Program-made: the position numbers and the translations under genes | In this document: piece by piece, positions 56,995 through 64,000 of the stretch | How positions within the stretch are numbered: position 1 is the first letter of the stretch | How the letters are laid out: every line of letters starts with the position of its first letter | The notes under the pieces: model-generated | The model's input: the letters and a program-made list of their open reading frames with translations, nothing else | Told to the model about the DNA's origin: nothing | The model's database searches: none | Assembly: GCA_024402335.1 (NCBI GenBank) | Contig: JAKSTZ010000006.1 | Coordinates: forward strand, 1 to 64,000 | Length of the DNA: 64,000 nt | Origin: Bacteroidales bacterium | GTDB lineage: Bacteria > Bacteroidota > Bacteroidia > Bacteroidales > UBA1715 | Reading direction: 5' to 3'

Positions 56995-57609
56995 ATGGAA
57001 AGAAATATGACAATTTTGTATAAGGTCCACAATAATTTGTATGTGAATCTAACGAATAGATGTTCGGCTTCGTGTGTGTTTTGTTTACGTCAAACAAGAC
57101 CGGCAATGGGAGAGGCAGATACATTATGGCTTCAGCATGAGCCAACTTTTGAAGAATTAAAAAATGAATTCTCAAAATTCAACGTTGATGAGTATGACGA
57201 GGTTGTTTTTTGTGGATATGGTGAGCCGACCGAAGCATTTGATGTTTTGTTGCAGGTTGCAACTTATGTGAAAACTCAGTTTCATAAACCTATACGAATC
57301 AATACGAATGGACATGGCGATCTAATAAATGGCAGATCAATAGCAAAAGAAATGGAAGGATTGATAGATACTTTATCTATCAGCTTGAATACACCAGATG
57401 CAGAAAAATATCATCAATTAGTACGTAGTCGTTTTGGTTTTCAAGCTTATGATGCAATGCTAAATTTTGCACGCGAAGCAAAAAAATATGTTCCTCATGT
57501 AGTATTCACAACAGTTGATACTACGCTTACAAAAGAAGAAGAACAACAGTGCCAAAAAATTTGTGACGATTTAGGTGTTACGTATCGAATCCGTCCTTGG
57601 GAAGATTAA
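56995..57609 (+). CDS. Radical SAM protein (TatD-associated type)
   Basis: 204-residue minimal radical SAM enzyme with NRCSASCVFC (C23, C27, C30 bind 4Fe-4S), VFCGYGEPTEAFD and INTNGHGDLINGR for SAM contact, and SISLNTPD. The start YVNLTNRC and the WLQHEPTFEEL segment match the family usually linked to TatD nucleases. No tatD is next to it here; the neighbours are the B6 kinase and engB. The Met at 57007 is another reasonable start. The substrate is unknown. Confidence 0.85.
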   Translation: MERNMTILYKVHNNLYVNLTNRCSASCVFCLRQTRPAMGEADTLWLQHEPTFEELKNEFSKFNVDEYDEVVFCGYGEPTEAFDVLLQVATYVKTQFHKPIRINTNGHGDLINGRSIAKEMEGLIDTLSISLNTPDAEKYHQLVRSRFGFQAYDAMLNFAREAKKYVPHVVFTTVDTTLTKEEEQQCQKICDDLGVTYRIRPWED

Positions 57610-57619
57610 TTTTTTGCTT

Positions 57620-57650
57620 TTTGGGGTGATAGAGATAAATCCTATCTTTG
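57620..57650 (+). promoter_or_regulatory. Promoter of engB
   Basis: TTTG (57620-57623), 19-nt spacer, TATCTTTG (57643-57650), 21 nt above the ATG at 57671. A near-perfect Bacteroidota promoter. Confidence 0.78.
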
Positions 57651-57670
57651 CAAAGAAAATTTGTTGATAT

Positions 57671-58264
57671 ATGGAAATAAAAGAAGCCTCGTTTGTAAAA
57701 AGTGTGACAAATCATACGCAATGTCCAGCTCCTGACAAAAGGGAAATTGCGTTTATTGGTCGTTCTAATGTCGGTAAGTCGTCTCTTATCAATATGTTAT
57801 GTGATAATAGAAAACTGGCAAAGACATCTTCTACACCAGGAAAGACGCAAACGATTAATCATTTCATTATCAATAAATCATGGTATTTAGTTGATTTGCC
57901 AGGATATGGATATGCAAAAGTAAATAAAGGTACACGTCAAAAGTTTGAGGATTTTATTAGTGCATACTTAATCAATCGTCAGAATCTTGATTGTGTTTTT
58001 GTCTTGGTTGATTCCCGTCATGAACCGCACAAAATTGATTTAGAATTTATTCGTTGGTGCGGCGAGAAAGAAATTCCTTTAGCAATTGTTATGACTAAAG
58101 CAGATAAACTAAAACCTGCAGAGTTGGAAAAAAATATTGCTGTTTATCAAGAAACATTATTTCAAGATTGGGCAGAACTTCCACCTATGTTTATAACGTC
58201 GGCGGAAAATCGAATGGGAAAATTAGAATTGTTGGAATATATAGGTTCTATTGTAGAAGAATAA
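57671..58264 (+). CDS. engB: Ribosome biogenesis GTPase EngB (YihA/YsxC)
   Basis: 197-residue TRAFAC GTPase needed for late 50S assembly. G1 is GRSNVGKSSLIN, G2 is in the STPGKTQTINHF switch I, G3 is DLPGYGYAK, G4 is TKADK, and G5 lies in ITSAENRMG. The length is standard. The antiporter gene begins directly after its stop (TAA ATG). Confidence 0.97.
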   Translation: MEIKEASFVKSVTNHTQCPAPDKREIAFIGRSNVGKSSLINMLCDNRKLAKTSSTPGKTQTINHFIINKSWYLVDLPGYGYAKVNKGTRQKFEDFISAYLINRQNLDCVFVLVDSRHEPHKIDLEFIRWCGEKEIPLAIVMTKADKLKPAELEKNIAVYQETLFQDWAELPPMFITSAENRMGKLELLEYIGSIVEE

Positions 58265-59758
58265 ATGCAAATAGAATTAATACTTCTTTTATTATCTATT
58301 TTATTCTTTGCCAGTATAATAGCTGACAAAGCTGGCTATCGATTGGGTGTTCCTTCGTTGTTGTTATTTCTTGTAGTAGGAATGCTATTCGGTAGTGATG
58401 GATTGGGCATAGAGTTCGATAATGTATCTATGGCTCAAACAGTTGGTACTATTGCATTGTGTGTTATATTATTCTCTGGTGGAATGGATACCAATATTAA
58501 TGAGATTCGTCCTGTTCTATATAAAGGTCTAGTTCTTTCTACTCTTGGAGTACTCTTAACAACGTTTTTTACTGGGTTTTCTATATGGTGGCTTTTGCAG
58601 TATTTTGGTGTGGAAAATAAATTAAGCTTAACCACTGCATTATTGCTGGGGGCAACTATGTCGTCAACTGATTCGGCTTCTGTCTTTTCTATTTTGCGTG
58701 CCAAAGGATTACGATTGAAAAATAGTTTAAAACCGACTTTGGAATTGGAAAGTGGTAGTAATGACCCGATGGCTTATGTTTTGACTATCACGTTGCTGGA
58801 AATTATTCAGCATGATGCTGAACCAAACTATATTGCAGCTATTTTTATGGTTGTAATACAGCTCGTTATAGGTGCTTTGATGGGCTATGGACTTGGAAAG
58901 CTAATAGTTTTGTTGGTAAATAAAGTTGACATAAAAAATGATTCTTTATATCCGATTTTGGTACTGTCAAGTTGTATATTTATCTTTTCCTCAACGTATT
59001 TTCTTCAAGGAAACTGTTACTTGGCGGTATATATTGGTGGGTTGGTAATTGGAAATAGTAAATTTGTTCACAAAAATTCTACTATAAAGTTTTTCGATGG
59101 TCTTACTTGGTTGTTTCAATTGAGTATGTTCTTGATATTGGGATTACTTGTAGAACCGCATAAGTTAATACCTGTAATAGTTCCAGGATTGATTATTAGT
59201 GCGATAATGATATTAATTAGTCGCCCTTTGAGTGTGTTTATCTGTTTGCTGCCATTTCGAAATATGAATTATCGAGACAAACTTTTTGTTTCATGGGTTG
59301 GTTTGCGGGGCGCTGTACCTATAATTTTTGCGATTATGAGTTTGGAAGCAGATATTCCACAAGCTGGTTTAATCTTTAATATTGTTTTTTTCTGTACGTT
59401 AGTTTCACTTGTTGTTCAAGGAACATCATTGCCGAAAGTTGCAAAAATGCTTCATCTGACAAATACTCCTACAGGCTTACGTAAGCCAAAGAATTTCGAT
59501 ATTGACTTGCCGGAAGAAATAAAATCTACCACAACTGAAATAACAATTACTGCAAGTATGCTACAACAAGGCAATCGTCTTATGAATATTGGTTTGCCAG
59601 AAAAAACTCTTGCGATTATGGTTCGAAGGGGAACGGGTTATTTTGTTCCGACAGGAAAATCGGTTCTAAAAGAAAACGATACATTGTTGGTTATAACCGA
59701 TAATGCAGAACATTTAGCTGAGTTATATCCAATTGTTGATGAGTCTTTAAAAGAATAA
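58265..59758 (+). CDS. Potassium/proton antiporter (CvrA/NhaP2 type)
   Basis: 497 residues. The CPA1 Na+/H+ exchanger domain has about 12-13 helices (residues 1-385) with the ion-site sequence SSTDSASVFS and ESGSNDPMAY. It is followed by a cytoplasmic RCK_C/TrkA-C domain (about 410-490, TITASMLQQGNRLMNIGLPE, KENDTLLVITD). The RCK_C domain points to K+/H+ exchange for volume and pH control. It is translated directly after engB and ends with a hairpin terminator. Confidence 0.92.
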   Translation: MQIELILLLLSILFFASIIADKAGYRLGVPSLLLFLVVGMLFGSDGLGIEFDNVSMAQTVGTIALCVILFSGGMDTNINEIRPVLYKGLVLSTLGVLLTTFFTGFSIWWLLQYFGVENKLSLTTALLLGATMSSTDSASVFSILRAKGLRLKNSLKPTLELESGSNDPMAYVLTITLLEIIQHDAEPNYIAAIFMVVIQLVIGALMGYGLGKLIVLLVNKVDIKNDSLYPILVLSSCIFIFSSTYFLQGNCYLAVYIGGLVIGNSKFVHKNSTIKFFDGLTWLFQLSMFLILGLLVEPHKLIPVIVPGLIISAIMILISRPLSVFICLLPFRNMNYRDKLFVSWVGLRGAVPIIFAIMSLEADIPQAGLIFNIVFFCTLVSLVVQGTSLPKVAKMLHLTNTPTGLRKPKNFDIDLPEEIKSTTTEITITASMLQQGNRLMNIGLPEKTLAIMVRRGTGYFVPTGKSVLKENDTLLVITDNAEHLAELYPIVDESLKE

Positions 59759-59785
59759 AGACGATACTTATTAAGCATCGTCTTT
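59757..59785 (+). terminator. Terminator of engB-antiporter unit
   Basis: AAAGACGAT and ATCGTCTTT form a 9-bp stem, with CTT/AAG pairing inside the loop; it begins within the stop codon. The T-run is short (TTTACTTT), so it may also serve as a weak barrier for the converging gene. Confidence 0.75.
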
Positions 59786-59811
59786 ACTTTAATTTAAAAG
59801 AAATTCCTTTC

Positions 59812-60468
59812 TTATTTTTTAGGGTTGCCGACAGGATTATTCATTATCGGCAATTGTTGATTTGTCAAACCAAGTATTTTTCGAATGCCATCGCTATCGT
59901 GAGTCGCACGGGGAACGGTAACAAGGCCTACTGCTTGGCAATAAAGATTAATGTTTTCGCTTACGATTCCGGCGTCAACACAGCCCATTTGTATAGCTTT
60001 CTCGTCGTTTGAACCAAATTTATTGAAATCTATAACCATAAGAAGGGATACAGGAGCTTGTAGAACAAAATCTTGTCTGAAACTTGTATTGCCTCCGTTG
60101 CCGGCAAGAAGTTCTCGTTGATCACCGTTTACTTTTTTAACAAGTGTATTGTTTTTCGCCATATATTCAAATATACCATCTTTAGTAAAAACAAATAGAC
60201 GAATTTCTTGCTTGTTTCGTGCTGTAGGTGCAGTACGGTGATTGTCGTCACGGCTAATACCACAGGCAGCCCAACAAAGATTGCTCAATTCTTGTTGTGA
60301 AAGTGGAGTAGAAGCAAATTCTCGTGTAGAATGACGAGTGTTCAATGCTTCTATTACCGGCATTGAGTTTGCTTTTTTATTTGGTTGTGGCAAATTTATT
60401 GTTTGTTGTGCAAACGAACTAATACTCATGGTGAGTATAGATAGACATAGGATATGTTTAAGTTTCAT
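59812..60468 (-). CDS. Secreted nitroreductase-family protein (SagB-like)
   Basis: 218 residues; signal peptide MKLKHILCLSILTMSISSFAQ. The FMN-binding nitroreductase fold is clear: NTRHSTREFASTPLSQQELS, LCWAACGISR, HRTAPTARNKQEIRLFV and CVDAGIVSENINLYCQAVGL. It resembles SagB/ThcOx-type oxidoreductases by these motifs. Export of a flavin enzyme is unusual but recurrent in Bacteroidales. The start at 60468 is chosen because a frame to 60573 would overlap the LeuA-like gene by 100 bp. It is second in a two-gene transcript. Confidence 0.87.
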   Translation of the reverse strand: MKLKHILCLSILTMSISSFAQQTINLPQPNKKANSMPVIEALNTRHSTREFASTPLSQQELSNLCWAACGISRDDNHRTAPTARNKQEIRLFVFTKDGIFEYMAKNNTLVKKVNGDQRELLAGNGGNTSFRQDFVLQAPVSLLMVIDFNKFGSNDEKAIQMGCVDAGIVSENINLYCQAVGLVTVPRATHDSDGIRKILGLTNQQLPIMNNPVGNPKK

Positions 60469-60472
60469 ATTG

Positions 60473-61984
60473 TTATAATTCAATAATGTTAAGCATTTTA
60501 TGTGTTGCCTTGATGGCTGCCGATGTTTGGTCAAGGTCGAGGCCACGCGTTTTGAAAGTTCGTGTTCCGTCATTCCAGGTAATTACAGTTTCCACCAATG
60601 CATCTGTTTTTCCTCCAGGAGGAATAGTGACAACATAATCTTCAAGTTTTGGTATAATAACATTACGTTGTGCATAGATTTTATGTAATGCTTTCATAAT
60701 GGCATCATATTGACCATCGCCAGAAGATGTTTGTTCGTATCGAATACCGTCAATTTTTAAGCTGATAGTTGCTACAGGTTTTAGTCCCATAACATTACAA
60801 ACATAGTAGTTTTCTATCTCTACTTTTTCTTCGATTTTTTTATTGTCTAGAAATTCTCGAGCTATGTAATATAAATCTTCGGTTGTAATTGTCTCTTTTT
60901 TATCGCCCAATTCAACAACATGTGCAGTGATATGAGCTTTGGTTTCTGCGTCAAGTTCGAGGCCTAATTCCTGTAGGTTTTTCTCTATGTTTGCCTTGCC
61001 GGATGTTTTTCCTAATGCATACTTTCGTACTCGACCGAAACGTTCTGGCATTAATTCGTTACAGTATAAATTGCCTTTTTTGTCACCATCGGCGTGGACG
61101 CCTGCAGTTTGTGTAAAGACGTTTTCTCCGATTATAGGCATATTTGAAGCAACGCGGATACCGGAAATTGTTTCAACTATCTTACTGATTTTGTTTAGAT
61201 AGATTTCTTGTACGGTAGTTTCTAAATTTAGATGGTCTAAAATACAAGGAACAATAGTAGAAAGAGCTGTATTTCCTGCTCGTTCTCCTAAACCATTTAC
61301 CGATGTGTGTACGCCATTGAATCCGGCTGTTAATGCTGCAGTTGAATTTGCAACAGCCAATCCGTAGTCGTTATGTCCGTGAAAATCAAAATGAAGGTTC
61401 GGATAGCGTTCACGAATTTCTTTACAGTATTTATAGGTCTCTTTAGGGTATAAAATACCTAATGTATCTGGTAGCATGAATCGTTTGATAGATGTCTTTG
61501 ATAATTCATCTATCATGTAGAATACGAAATCTTTCGAATGACGCATTCCGTTTGACCAGTCTTCCAAATAGACATTCACGCTAATTCCTAATGTTTCTGC
61601 ATATGCTATGTTTTCTTTAATGTCGGCTATATGCTCTTCTGGACTTTTTCGTAATTGTCCTTCTAATTGACGTAAAGAACCTTTACAAAGCAGGTTTAAA
61701 CATTTTCCGCCAGCTTGATTTATCCAATCAATGGATACGTGTTTGTCAATAAATCCGAGAATCTCGATTTTGTCGATAAAACCGGCTGCTTTTGCCCATT
61801 GTATAATTTTTGATGCACAATCAAATTCTCCTTTTGAAACTCTGGCTGATGCAATTTCTACTCGATTTACTTTAACTTCGGTAAGCAAATTTTTGGTGAT
61901 GGATAACTTTTCCTTGTCGGTAAAAGCCACACCGTTTGTTTGTTCGCCATCACGTAAAGTTGTATCTATTATTTCGACAAACAT
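60473..61984 (-). CDS. 2-isopropylmalate/citramalate synthase family protein (LeuA-like)
   Basis: 503 residues. The HMGL TIM barrel (1 to about 290) has IIDTTLRDGEQTNGV at the start and FHGHNDYGLAVANS (His metal ligands). A linker with the ETISGIRVASNMPI segment follows, then a LeuA allosteric dimer domain (about 370-503, ending KTRGLDLDQTSAAIKATHKM). The reaction joins acetyl-CoA to a 2-keto acid, but the accepted acid (2-ketoisovalerate, pyruvate or other) cannot be told. No leuB, leuC, leuD or ilv genes are near, which hints at a special role. The start is MFVEIIDTTL at 61984. Confidence 0.9.
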   Translation of the reverse strand: MFVEIIDTTLRDGEQTNGVAFTDKEKLSITKNLLTEVKVNRVEIASARVSKGEFDCASKIIQWAKAAGFIDKIEILGFIDKHVSIDWINQAGGKCLNLLCKGSLRQLEGQLRKSPEEHIADIKENIAYAETLGISVNVYLEDWSNGMRHSKDFVFYMIDELSKTSIKRFMLPDTLGILYPKETYKYCKEIRERYPNLHFDFHGHNDYGLAVANSTAALTAGFNGVHTSVNGLGERAGNTALSTIVPCILDHLNLETTVQEIYLNKISKIVETISGIRVASNMPIIGENVFTQTAGVHADGDKKGNLYCNELMPERFGRVRKYALGKTSGKANIEKNLQELGLELDAETKAHITAHVVELGDKKETITTEDLYYIAREFLDNKKIEEKVEIENYYVCNVMGLKPVATISLKIDGIRYEQTSSGDGQYDAIMKALHKIYAQRNVIIPKLEDYVVTIPPGGKTDALVETVITWNDGTRTFKTRGLDLDQTSAAIKATHKMLNIIEL

Positions 61985-62002
61985 AATGATTCTATTTTGA
62001 TG

Positions 62003-62032
62003 CGAAAATACACTTTTTGCTTGACAATCAAA
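62003..62032 (-). promoter_or_regulatory. Promoter of the LeuA-like/nitroreductase unit
   Basis: Minus strand: TTTG (62029-62032), 18-nt spacer, TATTTTCG (62003-62010), 18 nt above the ATG. One mismatch and slightly short spacing. Confidence 0.5.
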
Positions 62033-62061
62033 AAGTAACAAATTGCAATTGTTGCAAAATG

Positions 62062-63315
62062 TTAAAAATCTAGTTCTAATGTTTGTGTTGAATCAGCGGA
62101 AATGCCGCCGTTTTTGTAGAAAGAATACAAATTAACAAAGAAAGGTACTGCCTTTTGTGCTAATGCATTAGGGGAATTGAGCAACATAGCCATTGCTATT
62201 TGTTTGCTTGGCCAAACCATGACTTCAGCTCTGTATCCTTGTACGTATCCACCATGGTATAGAATTTTTTCTCCATTATAGGTAAAAACACGCCATCCTA
62301 AACCATAGTCCTTTGATTCAAGTTTGGGACCCCAATATTTTGCTTTAGTTGGTTGTACGTTAATGTATGGTGTGCCAATGTTTTCTATAACATTATGGGA
62401 AACTATGTCTGGAGAATATCCTTGAATAGCAATGAGCCATTTGCTTAAGTCGGTAATACTAGCATTTACACCTGCGGCAGGTGCCGTTTGGTAATATCTG
62501 GTATTTAAGCTGCATACTTTATAGGTAAGTGTTTTTGCCGAAATCATTTTGTGCGGATATGCATAGTTTTTCGATGCCACAAATCCACTAAATCCAATTG
62601 AAGCGTCTTTCATTCCTAATGGGTTGAAAATAAATTCTGACATTAGGTTGGCATAAGTCATTTTAGTTCGTAGTTGTAATACGGTATCTAATAAGCTAAA
62701 AATAACATTTTGATAAGCATATCGTTCTCCTGGTTTTGCATCAATTTTTGCAACATATAGTTTCTGATAGATTTGGTTATATGATAAACCACTTTCTACA
62801 TACGGGTCAAATGAATATCCAAGTAATCCGGATGTGTGGCTGAGAACATTTCGTAATGTTACATGCTCTTGGTTGTATGTTTTAGATAGTTTTAGACTAG
62901 GAAGATAAGTTATGATAGGAGTATCAAGATCTATAATTTCACGTTCCGCCATTTTTGCTCCTAATACACCAGCAAATCCTTTTGAAACTGAGGCTAAACG
63001 GAAACGAGTGTGTACGTCAACAGAGTCGTGTGTACCAACTTTTTTTACACCGTATGGTTTGCAAAATACAGTCTGACCTTTGTATACAATAGTTAATGCT
63101 CCACCAACAGAATGAAGTGAATCAAATTGTGATTGAAAGAAATCAGCATACGTATTTACAAAATCAATAACCTCTGCGCTATGATCTACTGTGTCTATCT
63201 TTTGAGGAATTGGTTTAAAATCAGTGATATAGGCACCTCTTTGTGTCTGTAAAGTGTAGCCGATATAACCAGCCAACAAAATAACGCTTAGTGTGATTAT
63301 GTGCCTAAATCTCAT
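62062..63315 (-). CDS. Serine hydrolase, beta-lactamase/PBP4-like family
   Basis: 417 residues; one N-terminal hydrophobic segment (HIITLSVILLAGYIGYTL) acts as a signal anchor, so the enzyme faces the periplasm. The penicillin-recognising fold has ASVSK (S109, K112), YQN in RYAYQNVIFS, and HGG in LYHGGYVQGYRAE in place of KTG, as in class C-like esterases and D-aminopeptidases. VLSHTSGLLGY is also typical. It is likely a peptidase or esterase rather than a resistance lactamase. It stands alone with its own -7 box. Confidence 0.9.
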   Translation of the reverse strand: MRFRHIITLSVILLAGYIGYTLQTQRGAYITDFKPIPQKIDTVDHSAEVIDFVNTYADFFQSQFDSLHSVGGALTIVYKGQTVFCKPYGVKKVGTHDSVDVHTRFRLASVSKGFAGVLGAKMAEREIIDLDTPIITYLPSLKLSKTYNQEHVTLRNVLSHTSGLLGYSFDPYVESGLSYNQIYQKLYVAKIDAKPGERYAYQNVIFSLLDTVLQLRTKMTYANLMSEFIFNPLGMKDASIGFSGFVASKNYAYPHKMISAKTLTYKVCSLNTRYYQTAPAAGVNASITDLSKWLIAIQGYSPDIVSHNVIENIGTPYINVQPTKAKYWGPKLESKDYGLGWRVFTYNGEKILYHGGYVQGYRAEVMVWPSKQIAMAMLLNSPNALAQKAVPFFVNLYSFYKNGGISADSTQTLELDF

Positions 63316-63359
63316 TGTATTAAATTCCTATTGCAAAGGTCTAAAAAAAATATCACTAT

Positions 63360-63367
63360 CAAATATA
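63360..63367 (-). promoter_or_regulatory. -7 element of the serine hydrolase gene
   Basis: TATATTTG on the minus strand, 45 nt above the ATG at 63315. No TTTG at standard spacing. Confidence 0.4.
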
Positions 63368-63414
63368 TAGATGATTAATGTTTGGTAAGTTTTCAACTAC
63401 ATATAAACACAAAA

Positions 63415-63443
63415 AAAGCATCAATATTGTGTATTGATGCTTT
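63415..63443 (-). terminator. Terminator of the right-edge lipoprotein gene
   Basis: AAAGCATCAATA and TATTGATGCTTT form a perfect 12-bp stem with a 5-nt loop, followed on the minus strand by TTTT. It starts 22 nt below the stop at 63466. Confidence 0.92.
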
Positions 63444-63465
63444 AAAATTGAAACAATCTATATTG

Positions 63466-64000
63466 TTATTTTTCGTAGGCAGGTAGGCGGTAAATTGTAT
63501 ATTTTATAGCATATTTACCATTGCTGTCTGTTTTTTCTGAAACAATAACAGGTTCTTCGATAGCTGCAGACTTTGTAATGTTTCTAGAATTGTTAGTATC
63601 TTCTTCTGTGCGTCTTACTATTTCATGAGTGAAGTCTATTTCACCGTCAGGGAAGAGCATTACATCAAAAAATACATCTTTGTCAGCATCTCTACCGTCT
63701 CTACCATGAGTACGACCATATTCGCCTTCGATTTCAAAGATTTCTATATCAACTGAATAAGGAACAACTACTGTGCTATGCGAATGTTCGTATTCGTATT
63801 CGAAGTTGATAGTGTAAATTCCAGGTCTTGTCTTATAATAAGTGTCCCATTTGAAGCTTGTTGGAACAGCGCCGCCTGCGTCAACATAGGATGGTTCTTC
63901 GTTAGACCAATTCAATCGTAGGAAAGCATCACCTGGTAGGCCGTCTTCGCCGATGTTGCATGCTGTAAAGAATGCAATAGATGCGCATAATAAAATAACT
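63466..64000 (-). CDS. Lipoprotein of unknown function, 5' end outside the window
   Basis: The minus-strand frame stays open from 63466 to the right edge (178 codons seen). Its first visible residues are VILLCASIAFFTAC, the end of a type II signal peptide, followed by NIGEDGLPGDAFLRLNWSNE. Only the first few codons are missing. The mature part is beta-rich (IYTINFEYEYEHSHSTVVVP, YSVDIEIFEIEGEYGRTHGR) with no domain I recognise; the short Gly-Pro collagen-like start is common in Bacteroidales lipoproteins. A TTG at 63915 could be mistaken for the start, but it lies inside the mature chain. Confidence 0.8.
   Translation of the reverse strand, partial: VILLCASIAFFTACNIGEDGLPGDAFLRLNWSNEEPSYVDAGGAVPTSFKWDTYYKTRPGIYTINFEYEYEHSHSTVVVPYSVDIEIFEIEGEYGRTHGRDGRDADKDVFFDVMLFPDGEIDFTHEIVRRTEEDTNNSRNITKSAAIEEPVIVSEKTDSNGKYAIKYTIYRLPAYEK

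Noticed and set aside
62062-63315. Antibiotic-resistance beta-lactamase
   Set aside because: The SxxK, YxN and HGG pattern with VLSHTSGLLGY fits class C-like esterases/peptidases; nothing shows lactam hydrolysis.

Overview
The window looks like chromosomal DNA from an anaerobic member of the Bacteroidota, most likely order Bacteroidales; I cannot place it lower with confidence. The signs are AT-rich DNA, repeated promoters of the TTTG-N19/20-TAnnTTTG type instead of E. coli -35/-10 boxes, few Shine-Dalgarno sequences, a single-chain pyruvate:ferredoxin oxidoreductase, a pyrB-pyrI pair, and lineage-typical families (PUR-like DUF3276, DUF4491, DUF5063, TPR/PD40/OmpA envelope proteins, LeuA-like and GH9 enzymes). 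About 50 genes fill the window almost completely. No gene-free stretch exceeds about 265 bases. I see no rRNA, tRNA, insertion sequence, phage or CRISPR array.

Layout. 1-7.4 kb (minus): pheT, carrying an in-frame TAA, then nifJ and rho, each as its own unit. 7.5-13.3 kb (minus): a PorE-like TPR/PD40/OmpA protein, pyrB-pyrI, a PUR-family protein and an MsbA-like ABC exporter. 13.4-15.8 kb: an M23 endopeptidase (plus) convergent with trmD (minus) across a shared terminator. 15.9-24.0 kb (plus): a packed six-gene unit (DUF349 protein, lipoprotein, pyrG, yidC, FKBP-type lipoprotein, DHH phosphoesterase) closed by a strong hairpin. 24.1-26.2 kb (minus): a DUF5063 gene and a sodium/solute symporter, bracketed by heptamer repeats in opposite orientation. 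26.4-31.3 kb (plus): a secreted transglutaminase-like protein, two related envelope proteins and an aminotransferase. 31.3-33.5 kb (minus): a GH9 glycosidase with a small DUF4491 gene. 33.7-41.4 kb (plus): mutS, a class A PBP and a second PD40/OmpA protein. 41.3-49.3 kb (minus): an exopolysaccharide start/export operon (Wza-like, Wzc-like, WecA-like, lytic transglycosylase) that runs into uvrA through overlapping genes. 49.4-51.4 kb (minus): pcm, ppx/gppA and a MORN-repeat protein. 51.6-59.8 kb (plus): an M48 protease, a DUF721 protein, a small secreted protein, then rlmN, an MFS transporter, pyridoxamine kinase, a radical SAM protein, engB and a K+/H+ antiporter. 59.8-64 kb (minus): a secreted nitroreductase with a LeuA-like synthase, a serine hydrolase, and a lipoprotein that runs off the right edge.

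Most of the content is core metabolism, translation, repair and envelope building. I found no convincing new multi-gene system. The points most worth a second look are the in-frame stop in the essential pheT, the opposed heptamer arrays around the symporter cassette, the translationally linked polysaccharide-to-uvrA operon, the secreted transglutaminase-like/barrel module, and a Rho that appears to lack its usual N-terminal helical domain.
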